NCBI GenBank assembly: GCA_007130265.1 | Contig: SLST01000357.1 | Location: 1 to 5,483 of the forward strand | Length of the DNA: 5,483 nt | Direction: 5' to 3' | Source of the DNA: Spirochaetales bacterium | GTDB taxonomy: Bacteria; Spirochaetota; Spirochaetia; DSM-27196; SLST01 | Shown: one piece after another, positions 4,355 through 5,483 of the stretch | How positions within the stretch are numbered: the stretch's first letter is position 1 | How the letters are laid out: every line of letters begins with the position of its first letter | Notes under the pieces: generated by a model | What the model was told of the DNA's origin: nothing | Databases searched by the model: none | Seen by the model: the letters and a program-made list of their open reading frames with translations, nothing else | Translations under genes and position numbers: made by a program

Positions 4355-5483
4355 ATGACCGGCAATACCATGATGCTTCATGGCGCCCACGCGCGGTGCC
4401 TCAACGGCTGGTGGGACTTCCTCCCGCTGTACGACGACGCCCCGGACGGTGCGACGCTCGACGCGGTACCCGCGTCGGGGTGGCTGCCGGAAGCCTTCCT
4501 CGCGCCGTCAACCTGGACGATACCGGTCGACGGCACCCGGCGGCCCGGCGAACAATACTACACCAGTACGCGGCGGCCCGGCGACCAGGAGTGGGACGAG
4601 GAGCTCGACTGCCTCTTTGACATCTACGAGTACCCGAAGGAATGGAGCACGACGCGCCGCGGCTGGATACGCCGCGTCGTGGAGATCGACCCGCCCGTGG
4701 AGGGCCCACGCGTCTTCGTGCATTTTGCCGCGGTCTGTCCGCGCGGCCGCCTCTTCTGGAACGGGAACGAGATCGCGTCGCACGTCCACCCCTGCCTGCC
4801 CTGGGTCGTCGACGTCACCGATCACCTCGCGCCCGGAAAGAACGAGATCGCCGTGCTCGTGGAGGACTACGAGCGCGACGAGTACGGGCGGGCGAAGGTC
4901 CCCACGGGAAACTGGATCCCGGAATCGGTCTGCGGCATCTGGCAGGATGTGTTCCTCGTCGAGCGCCCGTCCGTGCGGGTCGACGATCTGATGGTCCGGA
5001 CGTCGGTCAGAGACATGACGATCAGGCTTGTCTCCCACGTGCGCAACGACTCGCCCCGCGATGTCGAGCTGGAGGTTGCCGCACAGGTGACGAGGTGGGA
5101 GCAGACCGACGTCCTGTTAGAGCCGCCGTCGCGGCGCGTGCGCGTCGCTGCGGGCGGGACGGCGACCGTAGAGACCGTCGCAGACTGGCCGCAGGCGCCG
5201 CTGTGGTCGCCGGCGAACCCGCAGTTGTGTACGCTCCATGTATCGCTGCGGCGCGCCGGAAATGGTCCCGGTGAGCCGCTACTCGACGAGTACCGCGAGC
5301 GGTTCGGATTTCGCGAGGTCTGGATCGAGGGGCGCGACATCATCCTGAACGGCCGGCCAATCCGCCTGTTCAGCGACTGGGGCCACAAGCCGACGCTCGC
5401 TCACCACCATGAGGGCTGGATCCGACGCTGGTTCGCCATGATCCGCGACGGGAACATGAACCACTCGCGGCTGCACACCCATC
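4355..5483 (+). CDS. Glycoside hydrolase family 2 protein, N-terminal 376 residues (runs off right edge)
   Basis: GH2 enzymes (beta-galactosidases, beta-glucuronidases, beta-mannosidases and relatives) cleave terminal sugars with retention. The visible part contains the two accessory domains and the entry to the catalytic barrel. Residues 16-22 (LNGWWDF) open the sugar-binding jelly roll, which continues through FVHFAAVCPRGRLFWNGNEI (N136-G137 is the usual NG turn), DVTDHLAPGKNEIAVLV, and closes with CGIWQDVFL (193-201), the family's GIWxxV motif. An immunoglobulin-like sandwich follows (about 208-310), with LWSPANPQL near its end. Residues 317-335 are FGFREVW and ILNGRP, the classic link into the TIM barrel. 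The next motif is SDWGHKP, not the NRHxH-type motif of classical beta-galactosidases, so this is a divergent subgroup. Catalytic glutamates lie beyond the window. There is no signal peptide, so cytoplasmic action is likely. It diverges from the beta-helix gene, suggesting a shared carbohydrate pathway. Confidence 0.93.
   Translation, partial: MTGNTMMLHGAHARCLNGWWDFLPLYDDAPDGATLDAVPASGWLPEAFLAPSTWTIPVDGTRRPGEQYYTSTRRPGDQEWDEELDCLFDIYEYPKEWSTTRRGWIRRVVEIDPPVEGPRVFVHFAAVCPRGRLFWNGNEIASHVHPCLPWVVDVTDHLAPGKNEIAVLVEDYERDEYGRAKVPTGNWIPESVCGIWQDVFLVERPSVRVDDLMVRTSVRDMTIRLVSHVRNDSPRDVELEVAAQVTRWEQTDVLLEPPSRRVRVAAGGTATVETVADWPQAPLWSPANPQLCTLHVSLRRAGNGPGEPLLDEYRERFGFREVWIEGRDIILNGRPIRLFSDWGHKPTLAHHHEGWIRRWFAMIRDGNMNHSRLHTH
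4535..4588 (+). repeat. 33-base in-frame tandem repeat in the GH2 N-terminal domain
   Basis: The 14-base string CGGCGGCCCGGCGA occurs at 4538-4551 and 4571-4584, exactly 33 bases apart. In the protein this gives two 11-residue units, TRRPGEQYYTS and TRRPGDQEWDE, side by side at about residues 61-82. It lies in a variable stretch before the conserved jelly-roll core and looks like a slippage duplication whose second half has since diverged. Confidence 0.6.

Noticed and set aside
4642..5388. Several long alternative frames over the GH2 gene on both strands
   Set aside because: The frame from 4355 carries all GH2 motifs and stays open to the window edge; the others are Arg-rich shadows.

Overview
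The window is GC-rich, densely coding bacterial DNA with no tRNA, rRNA, CRISPR array or recognisable insertion sequence. It holds the end of an RNA helicase gene, a stretch of gene debris, and a probable carbohydrate-degradation cluster. The helicase tail resembles the DeaD type I associate with Bacteroidota and some spirochaetes. Two large carbohydrate-active proteins and a possible glycyl-radical-enzyme remnant fit a saccharolytic, possibly anaerobic bacterium (Spirochaetota, PVC or Hydrogenedentota-like). That placement is inference from family memory and cannot be fixed from this window.

Layout. (1) 1-812, plus strand: C-terminal part of a DEAD-box RNA helicase that enters from the left edge, with motif VI at the edge and a DbpA-type RNA-binding domain near the end. 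(2) 813-1269: no intact gene. It holds a 24-codon frame overlapping the helicase stop, a coding-like plus-strand scrap, and a minus-strand fragment that looks like the inside of a glycyl radical enzyme. (3) 1270-1521, minus: an 83-residue exported protein of unknown function, with an excellent ribosome binding site, a TATAAT -10 box and an AT-rich upstream region. (4) 1659-4202, minus: an 847-residue right-handed parallel beta-helix protein, probably a glycoside hydrolase or lyase, with an apparent beta-sandwich insertion. (5) 4203-4354: a 152-base divergent intergenic region. (6) 4355 to the right edge, plus: the N-terminal 376 residues of a glycoside hydrolase family 2 protein, open at the edge.

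How they may work together. The beta-helix and GH2 genes diverge from one short intergenic region and neither has a recognisable signal peptide. The simplest reading is a co-regulated pair acting on imported oligosaccharides in the cytoplasm. The small exported protein follows the beta-helix gene on the same strand but has its own promoter, so it need not belong to the same pathway. The helicase is unrelated housekeeping or cold-adaptation machinery. I see no convincing novel defence or mobile system. The least explained items are the small exported protein with a stranded LPTTG motif, its promoter architecture, and the gene debris beside it.
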